From contig DHZF01000051.1 of the NCBI GenBank assembly GCA_002414505.1, forward strand, positions 1 to 8,051: a stretch of DNA of 8,051 nucleotides, in the 5' to 3' direction. This DNA is from Hyphomonas sp. UBA5111. GTDB taxonomy: Bacteria > Pseudomonadota > Alphaproteobacteria > Caulobacterales > Hyphomonadaceae. Below the pieces are notes generated by a model that worked only from the letters and a program-made list of their open reading frames with translations, did not search any database and was not told the DNA's origin. The stretch's first letter is position 1. The number at the start of each line of letters is the position of its first letter. The position numbers and the translations under genes were made by a program. Below, in pieces: positions 1-6,463 of this stretch.

Positions 1-770
1 CGGATCACCACATTGATCTGGTCGTCCTTGGGCAGATCATCAACGCCATTCCAGCAATAGCCGATCTGGCGGCGCATCGCGGCCTGCAGAGAGGCCGTGT
101 TGCCACGCCGCTCCCCTGCCCCCTTGCGGGGTTGCTGGACGTCCTTCAGTACCGGCTTGTTGATCGGCGGCGGGGCCTGTTCCTGCGCAGCCTTGCGCTG
201 GGTCTGGGCCTTGTCCTTCAGGATGTCTTCAAAATCGTTCAGGAAATCGAGCTCATCAGATTCCGATTTTGGCTTCTGCTTCTCGATCAGCTTCGGCTCC
301 TTCTTCGGAGGCTCCTCTTTCTTCGGCTCCGGCTCTTCCGGCTTTTCCTCAGGCTCGGCCTTTGTGTCTTCGACAACCGGCTCTTCTTCCGCCGTCTCGG
401 TTTCGCGCGTCTCGTTCACCTCTTCCGGCTCTTCCGGCGGGTCCTCGACAATCTCTGCGTCTTCCTCGACCGGGTCGGGCTGTTCTTCCGGTTCGGTCTC
501 TTCAGGCTCTTCTTCGGCGGGCTCCTGCACCTGCTGGATCGGCGCAACGTCCGTGACCAGACCAATATCAACAATGTCGATTGGTACATCGATGGTGCTG
601 GCGCATTGCGGCAGGCGCAGCAGGATATCGACCGGCGACAGGCCGGGCTCCTCGCGCTCCAGACGCTCGATCTGCTTGTCGCAATCGCTCTTTTTCATCG
701 GCCACGTCATCACCGCCGCGGCAAGCACGGAGGCGTGAAGAAGGGTCGAGATGGTAAAGCCGCGAAGCAT
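1..770 (-). CDS. tolA: TolA, periplasm-spanning protein of the Tol-Pal system (C-terminus cut off by window edge)
   Basis: TolA links the TolQ-TolR motor in the inner membrane to TolB/Pal and supports outer-membrane constriction and integrity. I read 256 residues with no stop before the left edge. Residues 1-22 are a short cytoplasmic start plus one hydrophobic segment (about 6-22). Residues 83-165 are a low-complexity linker rich in Glu, Pro and Lys, with many EEP and PKKE units, instead of the Ala/Lys-rich helix of E. coli TolA. From about residue 226 a TolA/TonB-type C-terminal domain begins (LQAAMRRQIGYCWNG, then DDQINVVI), and the window ends inside it. Cysteines are at 30, 56 and 239. 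The ATG start is preceded by AGGAG at 784-788, a rather long 13 nt away, which overlaps the tolR stop codon. Identity rests on the position after tolQR, the architecture and the C-terminal motif. tolB and pal are expected next, off the left edge. Confidence 0.92.
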   Translation of the reverse strand, partial: MLRGFTISTLLHASVLAAAVMTWPMKKSDCDKQIERLEREEPGLSPVDILLRLPQCASTIDVPIDIVDIGLVTDVAPIQQVQEPAEEEPEETEPEEQPDPVEEDAEIVEDPPEEPEEVNETRETETAEEEPVVEDTKAEPEEKPEEPEPKKEEPPKKEPKLIEKQKPKSESDELDFLNDFEDILKDKAQTQRKAAQEQAPPPINKPVLKDVQQPRKGAGERRGNTASLQAAMRRQIGYCWNGVDDLPKDDQINVVI

Positions 771-786
771 GTGGGGCTGATCGCTC

Positions 787-1227
787 CTACTTCTTTTGTT
801 CGGTCACGAAGGACACACGTGTATAGCCTGCCGCCCGGATCTCGGCTGTCACTTCCATGATCCGGCCATAGGGCGTGTTCTCGTCGCCGCGCAGATAGAT
901 CGGCTGCTCATAGCCTTCGCCGATGATTGCCTGCAGCTGCGGGCCAAGCGTCGCAATGTCGTCGATCTTGGTGGTCTGGATGAAGACGTCCCCATTCTCT
1001 CGGATCGAGATAGCCAGGGGATCATCATTCGGTTCGGTCTTGATCGGGCCGGAACTTGTCTTCGGCAGGTTCACCTCTTCCCCGCGCACAAGGAGCGGCG
1101 CGGTAATCATGAACACGATCAGCAGGACCAGCATGACGTCCACGAAGGGCGTCACGTTGATTTCGGCATTCAGCGCGCGACGGCCACGCCGTCCGCCCTT
1201 GCCACCTGAACCAAGGATCAATCCCAT
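787..1227 (-). CDS. tolR: TolR, ExbD/TolR-family motor protein
   Basis: TolR is the inner-membrane stator partner of TolQ; together they use the proton motive force to energise TolA. The 146-residue length is typical. A basic cytoplasmic N-terminus (GGKGGRRGRR, residues 9-18) is followed by the family signature INVTPFVDVMLVLLIVFM (24-41) and one transmembrane helix at about 31-48. Asp30 in that signature matches the proton-relaying aspartate of TolR/ExbD (Asp23 in E. coli TolR). The remainder, about 50-146, is the periplasmic domain. The gene starts 3 nt after the tolQ stop, with a GAGGG sequence upstream inside the tolQ end, so it is probably coupled to tolQ. tolA follows after 16 nt. ExbD would be the alternative, but the tolQ-tolR-tolA order and the ybgC neighbour favour TolR. 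Confidence 0.96.
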   Translation of the reverse strand: MGLILGSGGKGGRRGRRALNAEINVTPFVDVMLVLLIVFMITAPLLVRGEEVNLPKTSSGPIKTEPNDDPLAISIRENGDVFIQTTKIDDIATLGPQLQAIIGEGYEQPIYLRGDENTPYGRIMEVTAEIRAAGYTRVSFVTEQKK

Positions 1228-1230
1228 CGC

Positions 1231-1944
<714 letters not shown>

Positions 1945-2058
1945 GGGGGCTAAAGCTCCTATCTACACATCATGGGTGATCAGCCGCATCCCGCCTGGGA
2001 CCGGCACACCCCTTCATCCACACCAAATCCGGCAGAAACACGGCAGAATCGCCAGTTT

Positions 2059-2074
2059 CCGCAGCTTATTGCGG
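2059..2074 (-). other. Small hairpin in the ybgC-tolQ intergenic region
   Basis: CCGCA and TGCGG form a 5-bp stem with a 6-base loop, 115 nt or more upstream of tolQ and just after ybgC. No T-run follows it on the minus strand, so it is not a typical intrinsic terminator. It may be an mRNA structure or a processing site, or simply chance. The rest of the 166-nt gap shows nothing I can name apart from the repeat at its upstream edge and the tolQ ribosome-binding site. Confidence 0.2.
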
Positions 2075-2086
2075 GCTAGAACGCAT

Positions 2087-2114
2087 CGGTTAAGATTTTG
2101 TGGCACTCGGTTAA
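2087..2114. repeat. Direct repeat CGGTTAA, two copies 21 bp apart, at ybgC end / tolQ leader
   Basis: The heptamer CGGTTAA occurs at 2087-2093 and 2108-2114 (TTAACCG on the transcribed strand). The copies are 21 bp apart, which is two helical turns. The copy nearer ybgC overlaps its TAA stop codon (2111-2113) and is part of the palindrome GTTAAC. It lies at the upstream edge of the 166-nt tolQ leader and could be a binding site for a regulator that contacts one DNA face. The motif is short, so chance is possible. No convincing -35/-10 pair was found close by. Confidence 0.35.
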
Positions 2115-2572
2115 CTTTCAACCGGAACCCAGCGATAGGATTCCAATTGCTTCACCAGCTCGCGGATCGGACGGCGCGGGCGGCCATCGGCATGGATCAT
2201 CACCGCCGTGATCTCGCCTTCGGCGATGATCTCCTCCCCCCGGAAACACGTCTGGGAAAAAAGGATGCGCGGGCCGTCGGTGCCAATATAGCGCGTCCGG
2301 ATGTGCAGCAGATCATCAACTTTCGCTGCCTTGCGATAGTCCACTTCGACCCGTGTTAGCGTGAAGGCGGCCGGGTCTTCCCGCTCCAGCAGCGACTGGT
2401 GGGAAATCCCGGCATCGCGCAAATGGTCCGACCGGCCGCGCTCGAAGAAGCGCAGATAATTGGCGTGGTAGACCATGCCGGTGAAATCGGTGTCTTCGTA
2501 ATAGACCCGTACGGTGATCCAGTGCTGGCGCGCGCGGTCGAAATTGGCCTCGTCCAGATCTGGCAGCGGCAT
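2111..2572 (-). CDS. ybgC: YbgC, Tol-Pal-associated acyl-CoA thioesterase (hot-dog fold)
   Basis: YbgC proteins hydrolyse acyl-CoA thioesters in the cytoplasm and are encoded at the head of many tol-pal operons; a link to phospholipid metabolism has been proposed for the family. The 153-residue product is slightly longer than the usual 130-150. The 4-hydroxybenzoyl-CoA-thioesterase-type signature is at residues 23-43 (VYYEDTDFTGMVYHANYLRF), with Asp27/Asp29 in the expected active-site loop and His36-Ala-Asn-Tyr following. The ATG at 2570-2572 has an excellent ribosome-binding site, AAGGAGG at 2582-2588, with 9 nt spacing. The hydrolase gene ends 18 nt upstream, so the two are almost certainly co-transcribed. 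Family assignment is firm; the physiological substrate is not visible from sequence. Confidence 0.94.
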   Translation of the reverse strand: MPLPDLDEANFDRARQHWITVRVYYEDTDFTGMVYHANYLRFFERGRSDHLRDAGISHQSLLEREDPAAFTLTRVEVDYRKAAKVDDLLHIRTRYIGTDGPRILFSQTCFRGEEIIAEGEITAVMIHADGRPRRPIRELVKQLESYRWVPVES

Positions 2573-2581
2573 GGCGCGAAG

Positions 2582-2588
2582 CCTCCTT
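2582..2588 (-). promoter_or_regulatory. Strong ribosome-binding site for ybgC
   Basis: AAGGAGG on the minus strand lies 9 nt before the ybgC ATG and just after the hydrolase stop codon. It is the strongest leftward Shine-Dalgarno sequence in front of an annotated gene here, and it fixes the start of ybgC. Confidence 0.85.
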
Positions 2589-2590
2589 GT

Positions 2591-3607
2591 CTATTGCCCG
2601 CCCGGACCGCCCAGCGGCTCTGTCTCGGATTCCGGCCCGGCTTCTGGTTTCGCATAAACTGACTCGAGGAAAATTTTCAAATCTTCAACCGACGCAGCCG
2701 GCACTTCTTCCTGAGGAATGTGCCCGGTCTCCGGATAGATGATCAGTTTCGAACCGGGAATGGCCTCTGCAAATTTCTTCGCATGAGATACCGGGACCAG
2801 ATTGTCACGATCGCCATGCTGGATCAGCGTCGGCACGGCAATTTCACCAAGCGCTTCTTTTGATGCCGGCACTCGCAGCGTGGTCCCGCTCATGAGCTTG
2901 AGCAGGGCTTCGCGATGGCAGGGCGCGCGCGACATGGCCGAATAACGCTCCACCATTTCATCGGTAACCAGAGCAGGATCCGCAAAACTGTTTTCCAGTC
3001 CCGACCGGATCAGGGCCGACATGTCGAGATCCTTCATCACATTGCGGGCAAGGCCATTGCGCAGCAACTTGAAGATCATCGGGTCCGTATCATCTTCGCC
3101 TGGTGCGTTGAGCCAGCCCGCCGCATCCACCAGGACCAGTCCGTCCAGCTTTTCCGGATGCGCCAGCGCATAGGCCCAGGCGGTATGGCCTCCCATGGAA
3201 CTGCCGACCAGTGTGAACTGGTCCACGTCGAGTGAGTTTGTCACGCGATCAATACTGGTGATGAATTGCTCAATGCCGATCTCGTCATTATCGACGCAGC
3301 GCGACAGGCCATGACCGGGCAGGTCCAGCCGGATGACCCGGTAATCCTTCCGCAGTTTGCGAACCCATGCATCCCAGGTGTTCAGGGAGGCAGAATAGCC
3401 ATGTACGAGCATCAGGGTCGGCGCGTCACGCGGACCGGTATCGGTAAAATGCAACACGATCTTGTTGCCGCTTTTCAGGTATCGGCTGTTCGATTTCGAA
3501 TAGACGGATTCCAGCGTGTTGTAGGAAATGTCAGGGCGGCGCAGCATCAGCCAGCCCGCCGTCAGAATGATCGCAACCGTCACCAGCACGACTAGCAATC
3601 GTTTCAT
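2591..3607 (-). CDS. Membrane-anchored alpha/beta-hydrolase
   Basis: This is a 338-residue serine hydrolase of the alpha/beta-hydrolase superfamily, probably acting on an ester or similar bond; the substrate is unknown. Residues 4-21 form one hydrophobic segment (MKRLLVV start, no signal-peptidase or lipobox motif that I can see), so the catalytic domain is probably tethered to the inner membrane on its periplasmic side. The oxyanion motif LMLVHGY is at 65-71, and DLPGHGLS at 95-102 is typical of this superfamily. The nucleophile elbow GSSMGG gives Ser137, the acid is probably Asp268 in HGDRDNLVP, and the base is His296 in TGHIPQEE. A cap region lies at about 165-250. The last 20 residues are a Gly/Pro/Glu-rich tail. 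A weak GGGAG lies 11 nt before the ATG. It sits 66 nt after the ThiF/MoeB gene and 18 nt before ybgC. Lipase, haloperoxidase-like and ring-cleavage-product hydrolase names would all be guesses. Confidence 0.92.
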   Translation of the reverse strand: MKRLLVVLVTVAIILTAGWLMLRRPDISYNTLESVYSKSNSRYLKSGNKIVLHFTDTGPRDAPTLMLVHGYSASLNTWDAWVRKLRKDYRVIRLDLPGHGLSRCVDNDEIGIEQFITSIDRVTNSLDVDQFTLVGSSMGGHTAWAYALAHPEKLDGLVLVDAAGWLNAPGEDDTDPMIFKLLRNGLARNVMKDLDMSALIRSGLENSFADPALVTDEMVERYSAMSRAPCHREALLKLMSGTTLRVPASKEALGEIAVPTLIQHGDRDNLVPVSHAKKFAEAIPGSKLIIYPETGHIPQEEVPAASVEDLKIFLESVYAKPEAGPESETEPLGGPGGQ

Positions 3608-3673
3608 CTTGTTTCCGGCTCCCGCTCTTCCAAAATCAGGTGAGCGGCACTAAGCCTCCCTCGCGGCAGCAAG

Positions 3674-4426
3674 TCAAATCGCGCGTTCAGTGCCGCAGAC
3701 ACTACAGGTTGCATCGCTTCGCAACCGGACTTTCCTGAGGTCGGCAGACAAGCCCTCGATCAAGACGATCTGGCCGATCAAAGGCTCACCTGCGCCGGTC
3801 ACAAGCTTGAGCACTTCGAGAGCCATCAGGGTAGAGACCATTCCGGTCACCGGACCCACAACGCCCACTTCGTCACACGCTTCTGCATCCGGCGGCGTCT
3901 CGGGCACCCAGCACCGATAGCATGGCGCGCCCTCCTGGCAGCCCGAAGCAAACACGCTGGCCTGCCCCGTCCAGCCTGCGGCTGCGCCATGCACCAGCGG
4001 CCGCTCGCTCAGATGCGCCACGCGGTTCAGGGCATAGCGGGTCTGGAAATTATCCGTCGCATCGACCAGCACGCTTCCCGCCAGCGCGTCATTCGGCGCC
4101 CATCGTTTGCGGCGTCCCCTGAACTGGGTAGACGGATGATCGGCCGACAGACGCGCTGACATGACCTCGACCTTGGCCTTGCCGAGATCCCGTTCGCCGA
4201 ACTGGACCTGTCGCTGGAGATTTGACCGCTCCACAATGTCCTCATCCCAGATTTCGATCTGGCCAATGCCGGCAGCCGCAAGAAACATGGCGCAAGGCCC
4301 GCCCAGGGCCCCTGCCCCGACAATCGACACGGTCGCCGCGCGCAGCTTCTGGACGCCCGGCCCACCGATCTCCTTCAACATGATGTGACGCTTGTGGCGG
4401 GCGAGGTCTTCCGGGCTGAGGCTCAT
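3674..4426 (-). CDS. ThiF/MoeB/HesA-family adenylyltransferase
   Basis: Members of this E1-like family adenylate the C-terminal glycine of a ubiquitin-like sulfur carrier (MoaD for molybdopterin, ThiS for thiamine) using ATP. The 250-residue length matches a stand-alone MoeB/ThiF without the rhodanese domain found in longer relatives. Visible motifs are the nucleotide-binding GAGALGGP (37-44), acidic Asp61/Asp63 with RSNLQRQ at 67-73, Lys85, and VDATDN (121-126). Four cysteines fit the structural zinc site: Cys169 and Cys172 (CYRC), Cys241 and Cys244 (CSVC). Cys184 lies just before GVVGPVTG. The ATG overlaps the nadD stop in an ATGA, indicating translational coupling. No carrier protein gene is nearby, so MoeB, ThiF or another carrier-activating role cannot be told apart here; the order after nadD does not help. 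Confidence 0.94.
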   Translation of the reverse strand: MSLSPEDLARHKRHIMLKEIGGPGVQKLRAATVSIVGAGALGGPCAMFLAAAGIGQIEIWDEDIVERSNLQRQVQFGERDLGKAKVEVMSARLSADHPSTQFRGRRKRWAPNDALAGSVLVDATDNFQTRYALNRVAHLSERPLVHGAAAGWTGQASVFASGCQEGAPCYRCWVPETPPDAEACDEVGVVGPVTGMVSTLMALEVLKLVTGAGEPLIGQIVLIEGLSADLRKVRLRSDATCSVCGTERAI

Positions 4427-5022
4427 TGTCCTGCTTTCTTCTGGCGGATGGCGGTCGACGAGATCGGGTCAAGCGGCGCGGGCAAATAAACCCAGGCCGG
4501 CGGATCACAATCTGCAAGCATCGGCGCGGCGGCGTCCGGAATTCGGCTTGCGGCAAAGCGACGGGCGAAGGGCGAATTGCGGGCGCCGGGGCCAATGCCG
4601 GGCCGCGCCACAATCGCAATCGGCATCATGTCGGCAATGTCCTGCCATTCGCCCCAGAGATGGAAATTGACCATGTTGTCAGCGCCCATCAGCCAGACGA
4701 ATTTCGCTTCCGGCGCGGCTGCGGTCAGGGTGGACAGCGTGCGATAGGAATAGGTCAGGCCCAGCCGCGCTTCGATATCCGTTACCCGCATCCGGGGATG
4801 ATCCGCGACGGCAGCGGCCGACTGGAACCGGTCCGAGAAATCTCCGTGTCCAGTCTTCAGTGGATTGCCGCGGGCCACGATCCACCACACCCAGTCGAGC
4901 TGGAGCCGCTTCATGGCGGTGGAGGCGACATGGAAATGCCCGGAATGCGCCGGATTGAAACTGCCGCCGAACAGACCGATGCGCAGTCCGGCCGAAGGTC
5001 CTGGTAGGAAGGCTCTGCTCAA
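4423..5022 (-). CDS. nadD: Nicotinate-nucleotide adenylyltransferase NadD
   Basis: NadD transfers AMP from ATP to nicotinate mononucleotide, giving deamido-NAD, the penultimate step of NAD synthesis in the cytoplasm. The 199-residue product has the nucleotidyltransferase signature [11 protein letters not shown] (19-29; GxFxPxHxGH pattern), the nicotinate-site stretch [11 protein letters not shown] (46-56), GADN at 113-116, and the C-terminal ISSTAIR (187-193). The start is a TTG at 5022-5020 whose last two bases are shared with the proA stop, forming TTGA. I looked upstream in the same frame and saw no ATG or GTG nearby, and none between this TTG and the GGSFNP motif, so the rare TTG start looks real. 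No strong ribosome-binding site is visible, consistent with coupling to proA. The gene ends in an ATGA overlap with the next gene. Confidence 0.96.
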   Translation of the reverse strand: MSRAFLPGPSAGLRIGLFGGSFNPAHSGHFHVASTAMKRLQLDWVWWIVARGNPLKTGHGDFSDRFQSAAAVADHPRMRVTDIEARLGLTYSYRTLSTLTAAAPEAKFVWLMGADNMVNFHLWGEWQDIADMMPIAIVARPGIGPGARNSPFARRFAASRIPDAAAPMLADCDPPAWVYLPAPLDPISSTAIRQKKAGQ

Positions 5023-6305
5023 GGACGAACCTGCCCGGTCCCGCGCACGATATATTTGTAGGTCGTCAGCTGCTCGGCCCCGACCGGTCCCCGCGCATGG
5101 ATGCGGCCTGTGGCAATCCCGATCTCGGCGCCCATGCCGAACTCGCCGCCATCTGCGAATTGCGTGGACGCATTGTGCAGCAGGATCGCGCTGTCGACGG
5201 TCGCAAAGAAACGCGCCGCAGCGGCGTCATCTTCGGTGATGATGCATTCGGTATGCCCGGACGACCAGGTGCCGATATGGTCGAGCGCTGCTGTCAGGTC
5301 GTCCACGACCGCTACCGCAAGGATCGGCGCGAGATATTCGGTCGACCAGTCTGCCTCGGTTGCCTCAACCATCGTCGGCACGATGGCGCGGGCGCGGTCA
5401 TCCCCGCGCAACTCACACCCTGCCTCAACCAGTCCGGCCGCAATCTTCGGCAACAAATCGTCCGCCACGGCCGCATCAACCAACAGCGTCTCCGCCGAGC
5501 CGCAAATGCCGGTCCGGCGCATCTTGGCGTTGACGACGATGGAGACCGCCTTCTCCGGATCAGCCGCCTTGTCGACGATGACATGGCAAAGCCCTTCCAG
5601 ATGGCCGATCACCGGCACGCGCGCATCCTTCTGGACACGCTCGACCAGGCTGCGCCCACCGCGCGGCACGATCACGTCCACATTGCCTTCGAGCCCAGCC
5701 AGCATGTGCCCGACGGCGGCGCGGTCGGTGGTCATGACCAGTTGCACCGCGTCTTCCGGCAATCCCTCGGCCTTCAGCGCGCCGCGCATGGCGGCGATGA
5801 TCGCGCGGGACGAGCGCGTGCTTTCAGACCCGCAGCGCAGGATCGCTGCATTGCCCGAGCGCAGGCAAAGCGCGCCGGCATCGGCGGTGACGTTCGGGCG
5901 GCTTTCATAGATGATGCCGATCACGCCGAGGGGCACAGCCACCCGCGCAATATCGAGGCCGTTCGGCCGCTTCCACCGGGCGAGTTCCTTGCCAATGGGG
6001 TCGGGCAAGCCGGCCACGGCTTCGACGCTGGAGGCAATGCCCTCCAGCCGCGCCGTATCCAGCGCCAGCCGGTCCAGCATGGCCGCGTCCAGCCCTTTTT
6101 CCCGCGCAGCCTCCATGTCCTGCTCATTCGCCGCCAGGATCTTGGCTGCGTCCGCGCGAATGGCGCCCGCCACGGCGGTCAGGCCGCGTGTGCGATCCGC
6201 CGGTGTCATCTGGCCCAGCTTGCGCGAGGCGGCGCGGGCGCGGCGGCCCATGTCCAGCATGGTTTCGGCAAGAGGGGCGGTGTCTGCGGTCATCGTGTCT
6301 GTCAT
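5019..6305 (-). CDS. proA: Gamma-glutamyl phosphate reductase ProA
   Basis: ProA reduces gamma-glutamyl phosphate with NADPH to glutamate-5-semialdehyde in proline synthesis. The aldehyde-dehydrogenase-fold product is 428 residues from the chosen ATG, close to the 417 of E. coli. Motifs include [11 protein letters not shown] (132-142), RGGRSL (215-220), the catalytic Cys268 in [12 protein letters not shown] (259-270), and the end signature [16 protein letters not shown] (392-407). An in-frame TTG at 6341 would add 12 residues; I prefer the ATG at 6305 because family members start close to the helix [10 protein letters not shown] (17-26). A second ATG at 6293 is also possible. No good Shine-Dalgarno lies before any of these, but a short leader ORF ends in an ATGA overlap at this start. 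proB, the usual partner, is not present in the window; a divergent acyl-CoA ligase lies upstream instead. Confidence 0.97.
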   Translation of the reverse strand: MTDTMTADTAPLAETMLDMGRRARAASRKLGQMTPADRTRGLTAVAGAIRADAAKILAANEQDMEAAREKGLDAAMLDRLALDTARLEGIASSVEAVAGLPDPIGKELARWKRPNGLDIARVAVPLGVIGIIYESRPNVTADAGALCLRSGNAAILRCGSESTRSSRAIIAAMRGALKAEGLPEDAVQLVMTTDRAAVGHMLAGLEGNVDVIVPRGGRSLVERVQKDARVPVIGHLEGLCHVIVDKAADPEKAVSIVVNAKMRRTGICGSAETLLVDAAVADDLLPKIAAGLVEAGCELRGDDRARAIVPTMVEATEADWSTEYLAPILAVAVVDDLTAALDHIGTWSSGHTECIITEDDAAAARFFATVDSAILLHNASTQFADGGEFGMGAEIGIATGRIHARGPVGAEQLTTYKYIVRGTGQVRP

Positions 6306-6361
6306 GCCAAGGGATGTGCCGGAAAGCCGGGCAGACCGCAAGACGCCGAAACGCCACCCAT
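6302..6361 (-). CDS. Candidate 19-codon leader peptide coupled to proA
   Basis: A short ORF, ATG at 6361-6359 and TGA at 6304-6302, would encode [19 protein letters not shown]. It is preceded by GGGGAGG with 5 nt spacing, a much better ribosome-binding site than anything before proA. Its stop overlaps the proA ATG as ATGA, the same arrangement as nadD to its neighbour. It lies in a different frame from proA, so it is not an N-terminal extension. Prolines fall at residues 11, 14 and 17. A role in controlling proA translation is inference; I do not know a described family for it. A chance ORF of this size is possible in GC-rich DNA. Confidence 0.5.
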   Translation of the reverse strand: MGGVSASCGLPGFPAHPLA

Positions 6362-6366
6362 GCCAG

Positions 6367-6373
6367 CCTCCCC
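6367..6373 (-). promoter_or_regulatory. Ribosome-binding site of the proA leader ORF
   Basis: GGGGAGG on the minus strand is 5 nt before the leader ATG at 6361. It is about 60 nt from the proA ATG, too far to serve proA directly, so its use implies that ribosomes reach proA by coupling or re-initiation. Confidence 0.55.
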
Positions 6374-6398
6374 AATGATCTCAGCAGAGGCAGGCGGG

Positions 6399-6426
6399 CT
6401 GACTCTTCCGGAATTTGCCCTAGAAT
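6399..6426 (+). promoter_or_regulatory. Candidate sigma-70 promoter of the acyl-CoA ligase
   Basis: CTGACT at 6399-6404 (4 of 6 to TTGACA) and TAGAAT at 6421-6426 (5 of 6 to TATAAT) are separated by 16 bp. Transcription would begin near 6433, giving a leader of about 30 nt before the ligase ATG. The 8-bp palindrome TTCCGGAA at 6406-6413 lies in the spacer and could be a small operator. The match is by eye only. No equally good promoter was seen for proA in this divergent region. Confidence 0.45.
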
Positions 6427-6452
6427 GAAGATGAGGAAACAAGAATTATCCC

Positions 6453-6458
6453 GGAGGA
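6453..6458 (+). promoter_or_regulatory. Ribosome-binding site of the acyl-CoA ligase
   Basis: GGAGGA lies 5 nt before the ATG at 6464. It decides the start against in-frame upstream ATGs at 6425 and 6431 and the much longer open frame beginning at 6188, which runs through the start of proA on the other strand. Confidence 0.85.
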
Positions 6459-6463
6459 ACCCC

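Noticed and set aside
97..860. Plus-strand Ser-rich and Leu/Arg/Phe-rich frames opposite tolA
   Set aside because: They are the mirror of the GAA/CCG-rich TolA linker (Glu and Pro codons read backwards as Ser, Phe, Leu and Arg), not genes.
2090..2114. CtrA-type binding site (TTAA-N7-TTAA)
   Set aside because: The two TTAA tetramers are 17 bases apart, not 7, so the known alphaproteobacterial consensus is not met.
3608..3673. Terminator between the ThiF/MoeB gene and the hydrolase
   Set aside because: The GCGGC copies here are direct, not inverted, and there is no T-run, so no terminator hairpin can be supported.
6306..6341. proA start at the upstream TTG, adding 12 residues
   Set aside because: TTG is a poor start, no ribosome-binding site precedes it, and the ATG at 6305 fits the family N-terminus and the ATGA overlap with the leader ORF.
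5097..6428. Plus-strand open frame of 443 codons opposite proA
   Set aside because: It is antisense to a complete, motif-verified proA, its product is rich in Arg, His and Gly with no recognisable domain, and GC-rich coding DNA commonly leaves such frames open.
6188..6463. N-terminal extension of the acyl-CoA ligase by up to 92 residues
   Set aside because: It would overlap the proA 5' end and shows no ligase-like sequence, while GGAGGA at 5 nt supports the ATG at 6464.
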